Positions 38,253-47,492 of a stretch of 64,000 nt of DNA are shown here, one piece after another; within the stretch, counting starts at the first letter, position 1, and each line of letters begins with the position of its first letter. The translations under genes and the position numbers were made by a program. This DNA is from Anaerolineales bacterium. GTDB lineage: Bacteria > Chloroflexota > Anaerolineae > Anaerolineales > UBA11579. The notes under the pieces are model-generated. The model saw only the letters and a list, made by a program, of their open reading frames with translations. It was not told the origin of the DNA and did no database searches. Location: positions 2,024,805 to 2,088,804 of the forward strand of contig CP075367.1 of the NCBI GenBank assembly GCA_019454165.1. The letters run 5' to 3'.

Positions 38253-40055
38253 CTATGTGGTCAGGCCGAACCCGAACGGGAACAGCGGCTCGCCCTGGTC
38301 TTTGGCGCCGTTCAGGGGGATCTGGTCCATGCTACGCGGCCAGGTGAAGGACAGCTTGCCGGTGAAGGGCTTGTCGCCAAACAGCACATCAGTGATGCCA
38401 GCCGCCTCGGTGCCGGGCCAGAAAGCAGCCACGAAGGCATCGGCCTGCTTGATCTCTTCGGTGATGATGAGCGGGCGGCCAGACAACAGCACGATGACCA
38501 GCTTCTTGGCGCGGGCACGCACACGGGCGACCAGCTCACGGTCGGCATCGGACAGCATCAGCGATTCGCGGTCGCCGCGGCCCTCGGCGTAAGGCTGCTC
38601 GGCCAGGGTCAGCACGGCCACGTCAGCTTGCAAGGGCTGGCCGTCGGCGGAGACTTGATCGTCGAAGTTGCCGAAGCGGTCAAAGACCACCTGGCTGTCG
38701 GTCGACTCGCTGTCGAGGAAGGCATCCAGCACCGTGGTGCCGGTGGTGCTGGGGCCAGGCTTACCCTGCCACTCGATCGTCCAACCACCGGATTGCAGGC
38801 CAATGTCGTTGCCCTCGCCGGCCAGGAAGATCAGGCGGGTGTCTTTGGGCAGCGGCAGCAGGTTGCCTTCGTTCTTGAGCAACACGGCCGATTGCGCCAC
38901 AGCTTCACGCGCCAACTGGCGGTGCTCCTGGCTGCCGACATGCGGCAGCAGGGATGCGTCAGCATACGGGCGGTCGAACAGGCCGAGCTCCAGCTTGACT
39001 TTGAGGATGCGGCGCACGGCATCATCAATGCGCTCCATGCTCACATCCCCTTTTTCGACCGCCTGGGTAAGCGTGTGAATGAACTTCTTGTAATCGAAGG
39101 GCACCATGTTCATATCAATGCCGGCGTTATAGGCTGTCACGACTGCCTCATAATAATCAGAGGTGATCTGGTTGATGGCTTCCCAATCGGTGACGATGAA
39201 GCCTTCAAAACCCATCTCGCCTTTGAGCACATCGGTGAGCAGGTAGCGATTGGCGTGCATCTTCAGGCCGCCCCAGCTGGAGAAGGATGCCATCACGCAG
39301 CGGGCACCGGCCGCCAGCACATCGAAGTACGGCGCCAGGTGCACGGAGCGCAGCATGGCCTCGTCCACATCGGTGATGCCCTGATCCAACAGGTACTGCA
39401 CCATAATGAACGTGGTCGAGGAGCCGAAGGCGGTGCCGCCGTCGCCCACGAAGTGCTTGGGCGTGCCAAGCACCGCAGTCGGTGCGGCCAGGTCAGGCTC
39501 GCCATCCGGGTTTTGCAAACCCTGCAGGTAAGCGACGGCCATCTCGGTCACCAGCTCAGTGCGTTCGCTGAAACCTTCGAAGGCGCGGCCCCAGCGCAGG
39601 TCTTGCGGCACGGAGAGCGCGGGTGCATAGTTCCAGTAGATGCCAGTGGCGGCCATCTCGACCGCGGTGGCGCGGGCGATGCGCCGCACCAGATCCGGGT
39701 TGCGCGTAGCGCCCAGGCCAATGTTGTGCGGGAAGATGGTTGCGCCGAAGACGTTGTTGTGCCCGTGCACCGCATCCACCCCGTAGATCATGGGGATGGC
39801 CAGGCGGGTATTGAGGGCGCGCTTCTGGAACGCATCGACCATCTCACGCCAGTTCTCAGCCGTATTGGGATTGGGGTAACCGCCGCCGCCGCTGAGCAAA
39901 CCGCCGATGAAGTAGGTCTCTACATCATCCAGGGTGATGCTGTTCTTCTCGACCAGGGTCAGCTGGCCGATCTTCTCGGCCAGGGTCATCTGGCCAAGCA
40001 GGGCGTCTACGCGGGCCATGTTGGCGGTTGTGCTTACGTTCTGTGCAGATTGCAT
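38253..40055 (-). CDS. Glycoside hydrolase family 3 beta-glucosidase
   Basis: Exo-acting beta-glucosidase (600 aa) that removes glucose from beta-linked oligosaccharides. The GH3 N-terminal barrel has YGVDAVHGHNNV, GTPKHFVGDGGT and the nucleophile motif GFIVTDW (Asp 290). The C-terminal alpha/beta sandwich domain has LLKNEGNLLPLPK and SGRPLI. No signal peptide is present, so it should act in the cytoplasm on imported sugar. The ATG at 40055 has GAGGAG upstream. It is the last gene of an operon with an ABC importer and two other glycosidases. Confidence 0.94.
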   Translation of the reverse strand: MQSAQNVSTTANMARVDALLGQMTLAEKIGQLTLVEKNSITLDDVETYFIGGLLSGGGGYPNPNTAENWREMVDAFQKRALNTRLAIPMIYGVDAVHGHNNVFGATIFPHNIGLGATRNPDLVRRIARATAVEMAATGIYWNYAPALSVPQDLRWGRAFEGFSERTELVTEMAVAYLQGLQNPDGEPDLAAPTAVLGTPKHFVGDGGTAFGSSTTFIMVQYLLDQGITDVDEAMLRSVHLAPYFDVLAAGARCVMASFSSWGGLKMHANRYLLTDVLKGEMGFEGFIVTDWEAINQITSDYYEAVVTAYNAGIDMNMVPFDYKKFIHTLTQAVEKGDVSMERIDDAVRRILKVKLELGLFDRPYADASLLPHVGSQEHRQLAREAVAQSAVLLKNEGNLLPLPKDTRLIFLAGEGNDIGLQSGGWTIEWQGKPGPSTTGTTVLDAFLDSESTDSQVVFDRFGNFDDQVSADGQPLQADVAVLTLAEQPYAEGRGDRESLMLSDADRELVARVRARAKKLVIVLLSGRPLIITEEIKQADAFVAAFWPGTEAAGITDVLFGDKPFTGKLSFTWPRSMDQIPLNGAKDQGEPLFPFGFGLTT

Positions 40056-40095
40056 GCGTCTCCTCAATAACAGCTGTGATGTTTGCGCCGCGCGG

Positions 40096-41337
40096 TCAGC
40101 TGGCGGCGTCTTCCAATGCTTTCAAATAGGCTGGGTACCACTCGCGAACGTATTTGTTGGGATCGGTATTGAATTCGTCCGCGTCCACGGCCAACTGCGC
40201 CCAATCCGGAATTGGCTGCACGGTGGGCTTGGTGGCGGCGAACTGCTTGATGGCCTCGGCATGCGGCTTGAGGCTGCCATCCGGGCGCACCAGCCCAAAA
40301 AAGCGCTCATGCCGGCTCGAGTCACAGGGCGGCTTGTCCCACAGCTCTTCCACATAGTCTGCGAAGCACCAGGTGATGGCCCCGGTGGTGCCGATCTGTT
40401 GCAGCTTGGGCAGCACCTGGCGGAAGTACTCGGCCAGGTCTTCTTCTAAGGCCATGAAGCGCTTGTAGTGCTGGCCCAGGGCATCCCATTCCCAGTCATA
40501 GGAGGGCTGGCCGGCCGCGGCGGTGCAGCCGCCGAACTCTTCCATCAGCACGGGTTTGCCGCACAGTGCGGCGGTGAGGGCACAGGTATAGGGCACAAAA
40601 TCAGGGTCGAGCGGATGGCGCGACCAGTCCACATACATGGGGTACGAGTGCATCACGGCCACATCGGTTTCGGCGTAGACATCACTGATCATGAGCCCAT
40701 TGCGCTCATGCAGGCTGCCGCCATGCAAGCCGAGGGTGACGGGGTGCACCGGGTCGATGTCCTTGATGAGCTGGGTCATCTCACGCGTCCAGGTGCGGCC
40801 CTCGGCGTTGGAGGCCGGCCAGGCGAACAGGTCCGGCTCGTTGCCCAGGTTCCACATCCATATCGCCTCGTGCTGCTTGAAGCGCTCGACCACCGTGCGC
40901 AACAGCAGGCGTTCAGCCTGCAAGGCAACCGGGTCATTGAAGAAGTTGCGGTAGCCGCCGCTCTGCACGCGGCCTTCGCTCACCACCTGGCGGATCCATT
41001 TGTGATGCGGCAGCGGGCCGCCCAGCAGCCAGCGCGGCGACCAGTTGGGGCCGCTCATATGGCCGGTGAAGAAGGTGACATCCAGCTGGATGCCAGCGTC
41101 CACGGCGGCGTTGCAGACCGTCTCCAGGTGGCCGAGCGCCTCGGCCGACACGCTGTCCGGCTGGGGCTGAAAGTCATCCCAGAGCAGGAAGATGCGCGCT
41201 ACGCTCATCCCCAGCTCGCGCAACAAGGCAAAATCCTCGCGCACCTCGCCCGCGTCGAACTGGCTCCACCAGTACATGGCTTTGCGGCGCGGCCAGTAAT
41301 TGGCCCCAAGAACGAAGGGTTGCGGTGCTTGTGTCAT
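40096..41337 (-). CDS. GH5-like (clan GH-A) glycoside hydrolase
   Basis: A (beta/alpha)8-barrel glycosidase of 413 aa. The acid/base Glu lies in MWNLGNEPDLF and the nucleophile Glu in VLMEEFGG, the spacing of clan A. The beginning LGANYWPRRKAMYWWSQFD and ARIFLLWDDFQP are of the GH5/mannanase-like kind. There is no signal peptide, so it is cytoplasmic. It starts 7 bases after the GH51-like gene. A beta-mannosidase or beta-galactosidase-like activity is possible; substrate not determined. Confidence 0.84.
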   Translation of the reverse strand: MTQAPQPFVLGANYWPRRKAMYWWSQFDAGEVREDFALLRELGMSVARIFLLWDDFQPQPDSVSAEALGHLETVCNAAVDAGIQLDVTFFTGHMSGPNWSPRWLLGGPLPHHKWIRQVVSEGRVQSGGYRNFFNDPVALQAERLLLRTVVERFKQHEAIWMWNLGNEPDLFAWPASNAEGRTWTREMTQLIKDIDPVHPVTLGLHGGSLHERNGLMISDVYAETDVAVMHSYPMYVDWSRHPLDPDFVPYTCALTAALCGKPVLMEEFGGCTAAAGQPSYDWEWDALGQHYKRFMALEEDLAEYFRQVLPKLQQIGTTGAITWCFADYVEELWDKPPCDSSRHERFFGLVRPDGSLKPHAEAIKQFAATKPTVQPIPDWAQLAVDADEFNTDPNKYVREWYPAYLKALEDAAS

Positions 41338-41344
41338 ACGATTG

Positions 41345-42727
41345 TTATGGAGCAGGAATGATGAGCAGCAGCATGGATTCCGGGCTCAACTCCAACTGTG
41401 TATCTGCGCCTATCTGGATGGCAGGCTGGGCGGTGGCGGCGTGCTCCTTGTCGAACAGCAAGACCTGCGCCTCGCCGGAATACTCCCAGCCGCTGAGCGT
41501 GAGCGGAATGCTCTTGGCTTCGGCGGCCAGGTTATTCACCATGACAGCCAGGGCGCCATCCTCGCGCTCGGCGGCGAAGATGGATACCAGCTCATCCTCC
41601 GAAGAGGCGTAGACCAGTTCCTGCCCGAATTCCTTGTACATGAGATAGACGTTGTAGATGGGCTTGACCTCGTAATTGCCCATCAGGCCGAACTGGCCAA
41701 TGATGGCGAACTGGTTGACCATGTACACGCCATTGCGGATCATGCGGCCCAGCGCATCCCCCCACCAGATCGCATTGAGGTGCGAATCCATCGTGGTGTC
41801 GCCGCCGCTGCTGGCTGCCCAGCTGGAGTTGGCTTCGGTCACGGCGATGGGAATATCGCGACCGGTGTATTCGCGCACCAGGTCACGCGCATACGGGATG
41901 AGGGCATCCCACTCGGCGGAGGCATGGCGCAGCTCATCCGCACTGGGCGGGCCGGCCAATTGAGATGAAGGGAAGGGATAGCGGTGGAAAGACACCACAT
42001 CCACCATGTCGCCATTGGCTTTGAGGAATTCGATCATCCAGCGCTCCAGCTCCTGCTGGTGCGGCTGGGTGGGGTTGGCGTAGAACTGGTTGATCTCAGG
42101 GCCGATGAGAATGATGCTGGGGTCGACAGCCCGCATGGCTTCGGCCCACTCGCGCCACTCGCGCACAAATTGCTCAGTCTCGTAGCCATCGCCGAACAGA
42201 TTGGGCTCGTTGCCGATGGACCAGAAGCGCACGTTGTAGCCCTTCTCTACATTCAGCATACGCACCACATCGGCGGCACGTTCGGCCGTGCCGTTGAGCA
42301 GGCGTACATGGATATAGGGCTCAGCGCCGAATTGGCGGGTCAGCGCAATGTATTGATCCAGGTTCCATTCATCCATATCGTTGCGGTCACCCCAGTTGCC
42401 GCCGGGGTAGCGAAGGACGCTCAGGTTAGCTGCCTCGGCCGCCGGCTGCATTTGCAGCGGCACGAACAGCCACGGGCCGTAGTTGGTGCCGTAGACCAGC
42501 GGGCTCACCGAGCCCACCGCTTGCGACGCGTCCACATACAAGCCGGGCTGGGTAACCGGCACGGTTGGCGTCCAGGTGGGCAGCGGCTGCGGCCCGGCTG
42601 CGGTCGCCTCAGCCTCCGCCGAGGCGGCAGGCGCCTGGGCTGCTGGCGCGCAAGCCGCCAGCAGCAGCGCGGCGCACAACAAGGCCAGTAGAGGATGCAG
42701 GCGGGCAGCCGGGGCGGGCAGCCTCAT
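41345..42727 (-). CDS. Secreted GH51-like (clan GH-A) glycoside hydrolase lipoprotein
   Basis: Lipid-anchored extracellular glycosidase, 460 aa. The signal peptide ends in LLAAC (Cys near residue 26) and an Ala-rich linker follows. The barrel carries NLSVLRYPGGNWGD, the acid/base motif WSIGNEPN and the nucleophile motif AVTEANSSW, as in GH51/GH44-type alpha-L-arabinofuranosidases and endoglucanases. A C-terminal beta domain ends in SPESMLLLIIP. Its ATG overlaps the permease stop (ATGA). It would cut polysaccharide outside so that the importer can take up the products. Confidence 0.8.
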   Translation of the reverse strand: MRLPAPAARLHPLLALLCAALLLAACAPAAQAPAASAEAEATAAGPQPLPTWTPTVPVTQPGLYVDASQAVGSVSPLVYGTNYGPWLFVPLQMQPAAEAANLSVLRYPGGNWGDRNDMDEWNLDQYIALTRQFGAEPYIHVRLLNGTAERAADVVRMLNVEKGYNVRFWSIGNEPNLFGDGYETEQFVREWREWAEAMRAVDPSIILIGPEINQFYANPTQPHQQELERWMIEFLKANGDMVDVVSFHRYPFPSSQLAGPPSADELRHASAEWDALIPYARDLVREYTGRDIPIAVTEANSSWAASSGGDTTMDSHLNAIWWGDALGRMIRNGVYMVNQFAIIGQFGLMGNYEVKPIYNVYLMYKEFGQELVYASSEDELVSIFAAEREDGALAVMVNNLAAEAKSIPLTLSGWEYSGEAQVLLFDKEHAATAQPAIQIGADTQLELSPESMLLLIIPAP

Positions 42728-43800
42728 TTCTCCACACCGGTAACGACGATGCCTTGCACGAACACCCGTTGGGCCAGGAAGAACATGATCAGCGGCAGAG
42801 CGATAGCCATCATGGAAGCAGCCATGGCCAGACCCGGCTGGGTGTTGAAGATGTTGTTGAACTGGGTCATGCCGATGGAGATGGTGTAGAGATCCTCACG
42901 CCCCTGCAAATAGACCAGCGGTTCAAAGAAGTCATTCCAGGCGAAGAAGAAATGGAACAGGCCCACAGCAATGAGGGCTGGGATGGACTGCGGCAAGATC
43001 ACATGCCAAAGCACCTGCCAGGGTGTTGCGCCATCCAGGGTGGCGGCTTCATCCAGATCACGCGGGATCGAGCGGAAGTATTGGCGCAGCAGGAACACGT
43101 TGTAGGCGTTGGCAAAGAAGTGCGGCACGATCAACGGCAACCAGGTGCCGCCCCACCCGATGGTACGGAAGAAGATATAGGTGGGAATGAGCGTGACCTG
43201 CCGCGGCAAGATGATGGTCGAGATCAAGATAATGAACAGGATACTGATGCCCGGTACGCGGAAGCGCGCAAACCCATAAGCCACCAGGACGGATGAGAGC
43301 AAAGTGCCTATCGTGCCCAGCGTGGCGATGATGATGGTGTTGCGGAACAGCCGCCCCAGGTTGACCTGTTCCCATGAGGTTGGAAAGTTGGCGGTGGTTG
43401 GGTTGAACTCATACACCGGTTCAAAGGTGCGCCAGCGCCCCACTACGGTAAAGATGCCCGCTTCGGGGTTCTGCGGGTCGACGTAGTCGCTCTCCTCGCG
43501 GCCGGGTTTCACCAGAGCGAGCTCTTGAACGCCATCTTCGGTCGGCACGAGCAGCAACGGATACTCCACGCCTTGATACGTATAGTTGATCGGGCTGGCT
43601 GGCAACCATTGCGAATGCGGGTCACGCACCTGCACAATGGTCTTGAAAGCGGTCAGGCTCATGTATCCCAGGGGAGCCAGGAACAACAGCAAGATCACCA
43701 GGCCCAGGGTGGAGATGGTGATATACGGCAATAGCTTGCGCAGCCGCGGCGTAAGCTGAAAGCGCGGTTTCGCCGGCACGCTGAGAGTTTGGCTGGCCAT
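42724..43800 (-). CDS. Carbohydrate ABC transporter permease (MalG-like)
   Basis: Inner-membrane permease of a CUT1-type sugar importer. Six hydrophobic segments; the ATPase-contact EAA loop reads DEAATLDGATPWQVLWHVILPQ (about residue 265). Segments such as ILFIILISTIILPRQVTLIP are typical of MalG-type subunits. A large extracytoplasmic loop of about 100 residues follows the first helix. It starts 3 bases after the MalF-like gene and overlaps the following glycosidase gene. The partner ATPase (MsiK type) is not in this locus and is probably shared. Confidence 0.94.
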   Translation of the reverse strand: MASQTLSVPAKPRFQLTPRLRKLLPYITISTLGLVILLLFLAPLGYMSLTAFKTIVQVRDPHSQWLPASPINYTYQGVEYPLLLVPTEDGVQELALVKPGREESDYVDPQNPEAGIFTVVGRWRTFEPVYEFNPTTANFPTSWEQVNLGRLFRNTIIIATLGTIGTLLSSVLVAYGFARFRVPGISILFIILISTIILPRQVTLIPTYIFFRTIGWGGTWLPLIVPHFFANAYNVFLLRQYFRSIPRDLDEAATLDGATPWQVLWHVILPQSIPALIAVGLFHFFFAWNDFFEPLVYLQGREDLYTISIGMTQFNNIFNTQPGLAMAASMMAIALPLIMFFLAQRVFVQGIVVTGVEK

Positions 43801-43803
43801 GGT

Positions 43804-44748
43804 TTATTCGCCTCCTGCGTAGTACACCCAGCGTTGCTGCGTGCGGAAAAGGAAGATGGTGATAAGCAGCACGACCACAAACATCACCCAGGCCAGGGTA
43901 GCGCCGTAGCCCATATCCAGGAAGTTGAACGCCGTACGATAGAGGTACAGGTTATAGAACATGGTCGAGCCGTTTGGGTCACCACGACCATTGCTTACGA
44001 TATAGGCTTGGGTGAAGTACTGGAAGGAGCCGATCAGCGCCAGCACCAGCTGGTAAAAAATAATGGGGGAGATGATGGGCAGAGTGACATGGCGGAAGCG
44101 TTGAATGCTGGTAGCACCGTCCACCTTGGCCGCGTCGTACAGCTCGGTGGGTACGTTCTGCAGGCCGGCCAGCATGATGATCATGGCGTTGCCCACGCCC
44201 CATACGCCCATCAGGGTCAGGGCGGGCAACACCCAGCGCTCATCCTGAAACCAGCTGGGGCCTTGGATACTGAAAACTCCCAGCATGCGGTTGAGCCAAC
44301 CGGTCTCGGTGCTCATGATGCCGCGCCAAACCATGACATTGACCACGACCGGGATCATGGAGGGCATGAAGAACAGCGTGCGATACAGGTTCTTGCCCAG
44401 CAAATGCTCAGAGTTCACAAGCAGAGCCAGACCCAGCGGAATAATGATCGCAAAAGGAACTGAAATAAGAACGAAACGCAGGGTCACGCCAATGGCCTGG
44501 CGGAAGAAAGGGTCTGTGAACAACCGAGCGTAGTTGGAAAGGCCGGCAAAACTGATCTGGTCAGGGTGCAGCGGGTTGTAATTCGTAAACGAAAAAACAA
44601 GGGAAGCAAGGGTTGGTAGCAAAGTGAAGATAAAAAAGCCGATCAACCAAGGGCTAAGGAATAACAAACCCCAGCGGATCTCGCGCCGCATCAGGTTGTT
44701 ACGCGGTTTTGCTTGTTTGCCTTGCGGCTGTTCAACTTTCTTTGCCAT
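43804..44748 (-). CDS. Carbohydrate ABC transporter permease (MalF-like)
   Basis: First permease of the CUT1-type sugar importer, 314 aa. Six hydrophobic segments beginning LLFLSPWLIGFFIFTLLPTL; the EAA loop is LYDAAKVDGATSIQRFRHVT. The ATG at 44748 is preceded by GAGGTG; the longer frame from 44811 would start inside the hairpin region. Its N-terminal 40 residues are basic and cytoplasmic. It is separated from the binding protein gene by a strong hairpin. Confidence 0.94.
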   Translation of the reverse strand: MAKKVEQPQGKQAKPRNNLMRREIRWGLLFLSPWLIGFFIFTLLPTLASLVFSFTNYNPLHPDQISFAGLSNYARLFTDPFFRQAIGVTLRFVLISVPFAIIIPLGLALLVNSEHLLGKNLYRTLFFMPSMIPVVVNVMVWRGIMSTETGWLNRMLGVFSIQGPSWFQDERWVLPALTLMGVWGVGNAMIIMLAGLQNVPTELYDAAKVDGATSIQRFRHVTLPIISPIIFYQLVLALIGSFQYFTQAYIVSNGRGDPNGSTMFYNLYLYRTAFNFLDMGYGATLAWVMFVVVLLITIFLFRTQQRWVYYAGGE

Positions 44749-44770
44749 CCTACACCTCAGAGAAAAGAAC

Positions 44771-44803
44771 TGTCTGGCGGGCCAGTACTGCGCCCGCCAG
44801 ACA
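44771..44803 (-). terminator. Intra-operon hairpin between binding protein and permease genes
   Basis: 12-bp perfect stem TGTCTGGCGGGC / GCCCGCCAGACA around a 9-base loop, followed on the minus strand by GTTCTTTTCT. It can act as a leaky terminator or protect the upstream mRNA, which would favour the binding protein. Confidence 0.7.
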
Positions 44804-44820
44804 ATTATCAAGTTGAAGGG

Positions 44821-46269
44821 TTACTGAGCTTCCTGGTAGATCGCCGTCAGATCGCTCAGGAACTGAGTGATACGGGCGTCGATGTCCAGGTCAGGGTTGC
44901 TGCGCAGGTCACTACCAAACTGCAGGAACGCATCGTGCGACTTGGCAATGTTGGGCAGTACCAACTCGTGGCCGGGGACTTCCAGGTACGGGATCATACG
45001 CAGGAAGACGTCCCAATCCACTTCGTTGGGAGCAAAGTTAGCAGCCTGGCCCTCAAAGAAGGCAGCCTGCTGAGAGGTGCGAGCCGGCAAACCACCGTAG
45101 ATGGCGTACAGGTCAGCGGAGCCTTCACCCAGCATGTAGGAGTAGACCTCGAAGGCCTCTTCCGGATACTGAGTGGTGTTCATGATGGCGAAGGTGTCGC
45201 CATGCATCTTGGCGGTGGTCACACCGTTGTAGGAGGGAACCACGGCCACGTCCCAGCTGGGCACGGAAGCCTTGTCGATACAGCAGGTGTACCACAAGTG
45301 GGTCAGACCCATGGCTACCTTGCCGGAGCTGAAGGAGTTACCACTGATCAGGTCGCTATCCATAGCAGCCTGGGTTGGCAGGAAGGGCTGAGCGCCCCAC
45401 ATGGCATCGTAGTACCACTTGATGGCGTCAACCTGGCCAGCCGAGAGTTCGGCAGTGCCGTCAGCCGCCACGGGATAGTGGGGTTCGAAGTAGGCGCTGA
45501 ACCAGCGCGGGCTGTCCTTGGTCCACTGGAAGTCAAAGCCGTACTGAACGATGCTGCTGCTGTCAAAATCAGCGCTGGTGGCATCGTTACCGTTGGCGTC
45601 CACCGTCAAGCGGCGGGCAACTTCGGCCAGGGTGTCGAAGTTCCATTCAACCTCAGCGCCGTCGAGCACGTAGGGCTCACCCACTTCGTGCGGCGGGTAG
45701 GCCAGACCGGCCTCGTCAAACAGGGCGCGGTTGTAGAACACGGCAGACGGGAAGATGGCGAACGGCAGACCGATCAGCTCGCCCTGGTCCTTGTAGAACT
45801 CAAGGAAGGCAGGGTCGATGTCGCTGGTGTCATAGTCGAACTGGTCAACCAGAGGCTGCAGGTCCAGGAAGGCGCCGGGGAAGAAACCACGGCCTTCAGT
45901 ACCCACGGGGCCAACGATGTCCGGAGCGTTGCCGGCCGCGATCTGCGCGGTCAGGTTGTCACGGGCAAACTGGTTGTCCACCACGATCATGATCAGCTGA
46001 ATGCGGTTCTGGGAGGCGTTGAACTTCTCCACAAACTCGCGCTGCAGCGGGATCTGCTGCGGCTGGGCGCCAGCGCCCAGACCGATGTACCAGTAGATCT
46101 GCACGCGGTCAACCTGAGCCACATCGGGCTCCACCATCACGCCGCCATCATCCTCAGCGCCGGTGTCGCCAGTCGGCGCCGGGGTGGCAGCCGCGCCACC
46201 GCCACAAGCAGCCAGAATGAACGAGGCCACCATCAGCAGCGACAGCAAAGTAAGCAAATGCTTCTTCAT
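44821..46269 (-). CDS. Sugar ABC transporter substrate-binding lipoprotein (family 1)
   Basis: Extracytoplasmic sugar-binding lipoprotein of the MalE-like class, 482 aa. MKKHLLTLLSLLMVASFILAAC is the signal with lipobox Cys near residue 22; the Gly/Ala/Pro/Thr linker is usual for this organism. The binding domain includes IQLIMIVVDNQFARDNLTAQ and IAAGNAPDIVGPVGTEG. GAGGAG precedes the ATG at 46269; the longer frame from 46302 lacks a site. It is the first gene of the glycosidase operon. Substrate is inferred to be a beta-linked oligosaccharide from the neighbouring GH3 and regulator. Confidence 0.93.
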   Translation of the reverse strand: MKKHLLTLLSLLMVASFILAACGGGAAATPAPTGDTGAEDDGGVMVEPDVAQVDRVQIYWYIGLGAGAQPQQIPLQREFVEKFNASQNRIQLIMIVVDNQFARDNLTAQIAAGNAPDIVGPVGTEGRGFFPGAFLDLQPLVDQFDYDTSDIDPAFLEFYKDQGELIGLPFAIFPSAVFYNRALFDEAGLAYPPHEVGEPYVLDGAEVEWNFDTLAEVARRLTVDANGNDATSADFDSSSIVQYGFDFQWTKDSPRWFSAYFEPHYPVAADGTAELSAGQVDAIKWYYDAMWGAQPFLPTQAAMDSDLISGNSFSSGKVAMGLTHLWYTCCIDKASVPSWDVAVVPSYNGVTTAKMHGDTFAIMNTTQYPEEAFEVYSYMLGEGSADLYAIYGGLPARTSQQAAFFEGQAANFAPNEVDWDVFLRMIPYLEVPGHELVLPNIAKSHDAFLQFGSDLRSNPDLDIDARITQFLSDLTAIYQEAQ

Positions 46270-46289
46270 GTACACTTCTCCTCTTGATA

Positions 46290-46300
46290 GTTTAGTAAAC
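46290..46300. promoter_or_regulatory. Palindrome in the leader of the sugar-binding protein gene
   Basis: GTTTAGTAAAC, an odd-centred inverted repeat 20 bases before the start codon. No CelR-like site was found in this leader, so it could be a different operator or chance. Confidence 0.25.
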
Positions 46301-46390
46301 AACTGCGATTAACGGATGTTGAAATTCCGCTGTATAGGGCAACCACCTCCTTCGATTTGAAAAGTAGGTTTACAAAAGGCGAGAAAAGAA

Positions 46391-46420
46391 GAATCGGCTT
46401 ATTCATTGCTAAGCCGATTC
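46391..46420 (-). terminator. Terminator overlapping the end of the LacI-family gene
   Basis: 11-bp stem GAATCGGCTTA / TAAGCCGATTC with an 8-base loop; on the minus strand it is followed by TTCTTTTCTC. The stop codon of the regulator lies in the first arm. Confidence 0.75.
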
Positions 46421-47458
46421 CCGGATGATCAAGTCTGAGGCGAAGATCTCGTTCATAACGTCATTGGGCTGCTGCTCAATCACGTTCACGAGCATGTCTA
46501 CGGCGCGGCGGCCGAGATCACCAATGGGTTGGGCGATCGTAGTGAGGGATGGCTTATAGCTGGCGGCGAAGGGGGCATCGTCAAAGCCGACCACGCCCAC
46601 ATCCTCCGGCACGCGCACACCCTGCTCACGCAGGAAGCGGATGGCGCCCACGGCCATGGCGTCGTTGGTGGCGAAGACTGCATCTGGCTTGTGCGGGAAG
46701 ATCTTGGCCATGGCTGCATAGCCGCCCTCCTCCACAAAACCGCCCTCGGCGATCAGGTTGTCATCGATTTTGAAGCCAGCTTTGGCCAGCGTGGCGCGGT
46801 AACCATCCAGGCGCTCGCGGCTCACCATGGTGTCAGCCACGCCGGTGATCGTGGCGATGCGCTTGCGGCCGGTCTGCAGCAGGTAGTTGACGGCCATCTG
46901 GGCGCACTTTTCGTTGTCAATATCCACGAAGTTGACCGGCAGGTCGCGATAGCGGCCAATGAGCACAAAGGGGATCTGCGAGCGATGCAAAGCCGCCACG
47001 ATCGGGTCTTGATCCTTCAGAGACGAAACAATGACCCCGTCAAGGAGGTCATTGCTAAGGATCTGGGTAATGCTTCTGCGCTCGTACTCCGGCTCCCCCA
47101 ACCAAAACATCACGGAACGATTGACCTGATTGCAGCGATTGGTGACACTTTGAATGAGGATGGGGAAAAAGGGTTCTACAAAGAGGCGGGAGACGCCGAT
47201 GGGGATGACCAGGCCAATTACACCGGTGCGTCCCCCGGCAAGCTTGCGGGCGGCACGATTGGGAACGTAGTTATTGGAATTAACCACTTCAAGCACACGC
47301 TCACGCGTCTGCTCATTCACATTCGGGTCATCATTGATGACCCGGGAAACCGTTGACCGGGATACCCCAGCCTTTTTGGCGATTTCTTCGATCGTGCTCA
47401 AATCCGCAACTTTCTGAGAGCGTTCCCAATCCTTCAAGGAAAAAATACAGGGAAACAC
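46409..47458 (-). CDS. LacI family transcriptional regulator (CelR-like operator)
   Basis: Repressor that should control this oligosaccharide locus. The LacI HTH is IEEIAKKAGVSRSTVSRVIND, followed by the hinge NYVPNRAARKLAGGRTGVIG and a sugar-binding core ending DDAPFAASYKPSLTTIAQP. The frame opens with GTG at 47458, but the family normally begins right at the HTH, which would be the TTG at 47401; neither has a good Shine-Dalgarno. Palindromes TGGGAGCGTTCCCA and TGAGAGCGTTCCCA lie at 47479 and 47415. They match the known CelR box TGGGAGCGCTCCCA at 13 and 12 of 14 positions. The first overlaps the gene's own -10, so it is probably autoregulated. Confidence 0.9.
   Translation of the reverse strand: MFPCIFSLKDWERSQKVADLSTIEEIAKKAGVSRSTVSRVINDDPNVNEQTRERVLEVVNSNNYVPNRAARKLAGGRTGVIGLVIPIGVSRLFVEPFFPILIQSVTNRCNQVNRSVMFWLGEPEYERRSITQILSNDLLDGVIVSSLKDQDPIVAALHRSQIPFVLIGRYRDLPVNFVDIDNEKCAQMAVNYLLQTGRKRIATITGVADTMVSRERLDGYRATLAKAGFKIDDNLIAEGGFVEEGGYAAMAKIFPHKPDAVFATNDAMAVGAIRFLREQGVRVPEDVGVVGFDDAPFAASYKPSLTTIAQPIGDLGRRAVDMLVNVIEQQPNDVMNEIFASDLIIRESA
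47415..47428. promoter_or_regulatory. CelR-like operator, second copy
   Basis: TGAGAGCGTTCCCA, two mismatches from the CelR box. It lies 64 bases (centre to centre) from the first copy and is inside the reading frame if the GTG at 47458 is used, or just upstream of the start if the TTG at 47401 is used. Confidence 0.6.
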
Positions 47459-47478
47459 ATCTCGATTTCGTCAGATAT

Positions 47479-47492
47479 TGGGAGCGTTCCCA
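47479..47492. promoter_or_regulatory. CelR-like operator, first copy
   Basis: TGGGAGCGTTCCCA, one mismatch from the known CelR box TGGGAGCGCTCCCA. Its last base is shared with the -10 hexamer of the regulator's promoter. Confidence 0.7.

Noticed and set aside
44713-46287. Open frame of 524 codons opposite the sugar-binding protein gene
   Set aside because: Antisense of a certain gene with lipoprotein signal; no start site or motif of its own.
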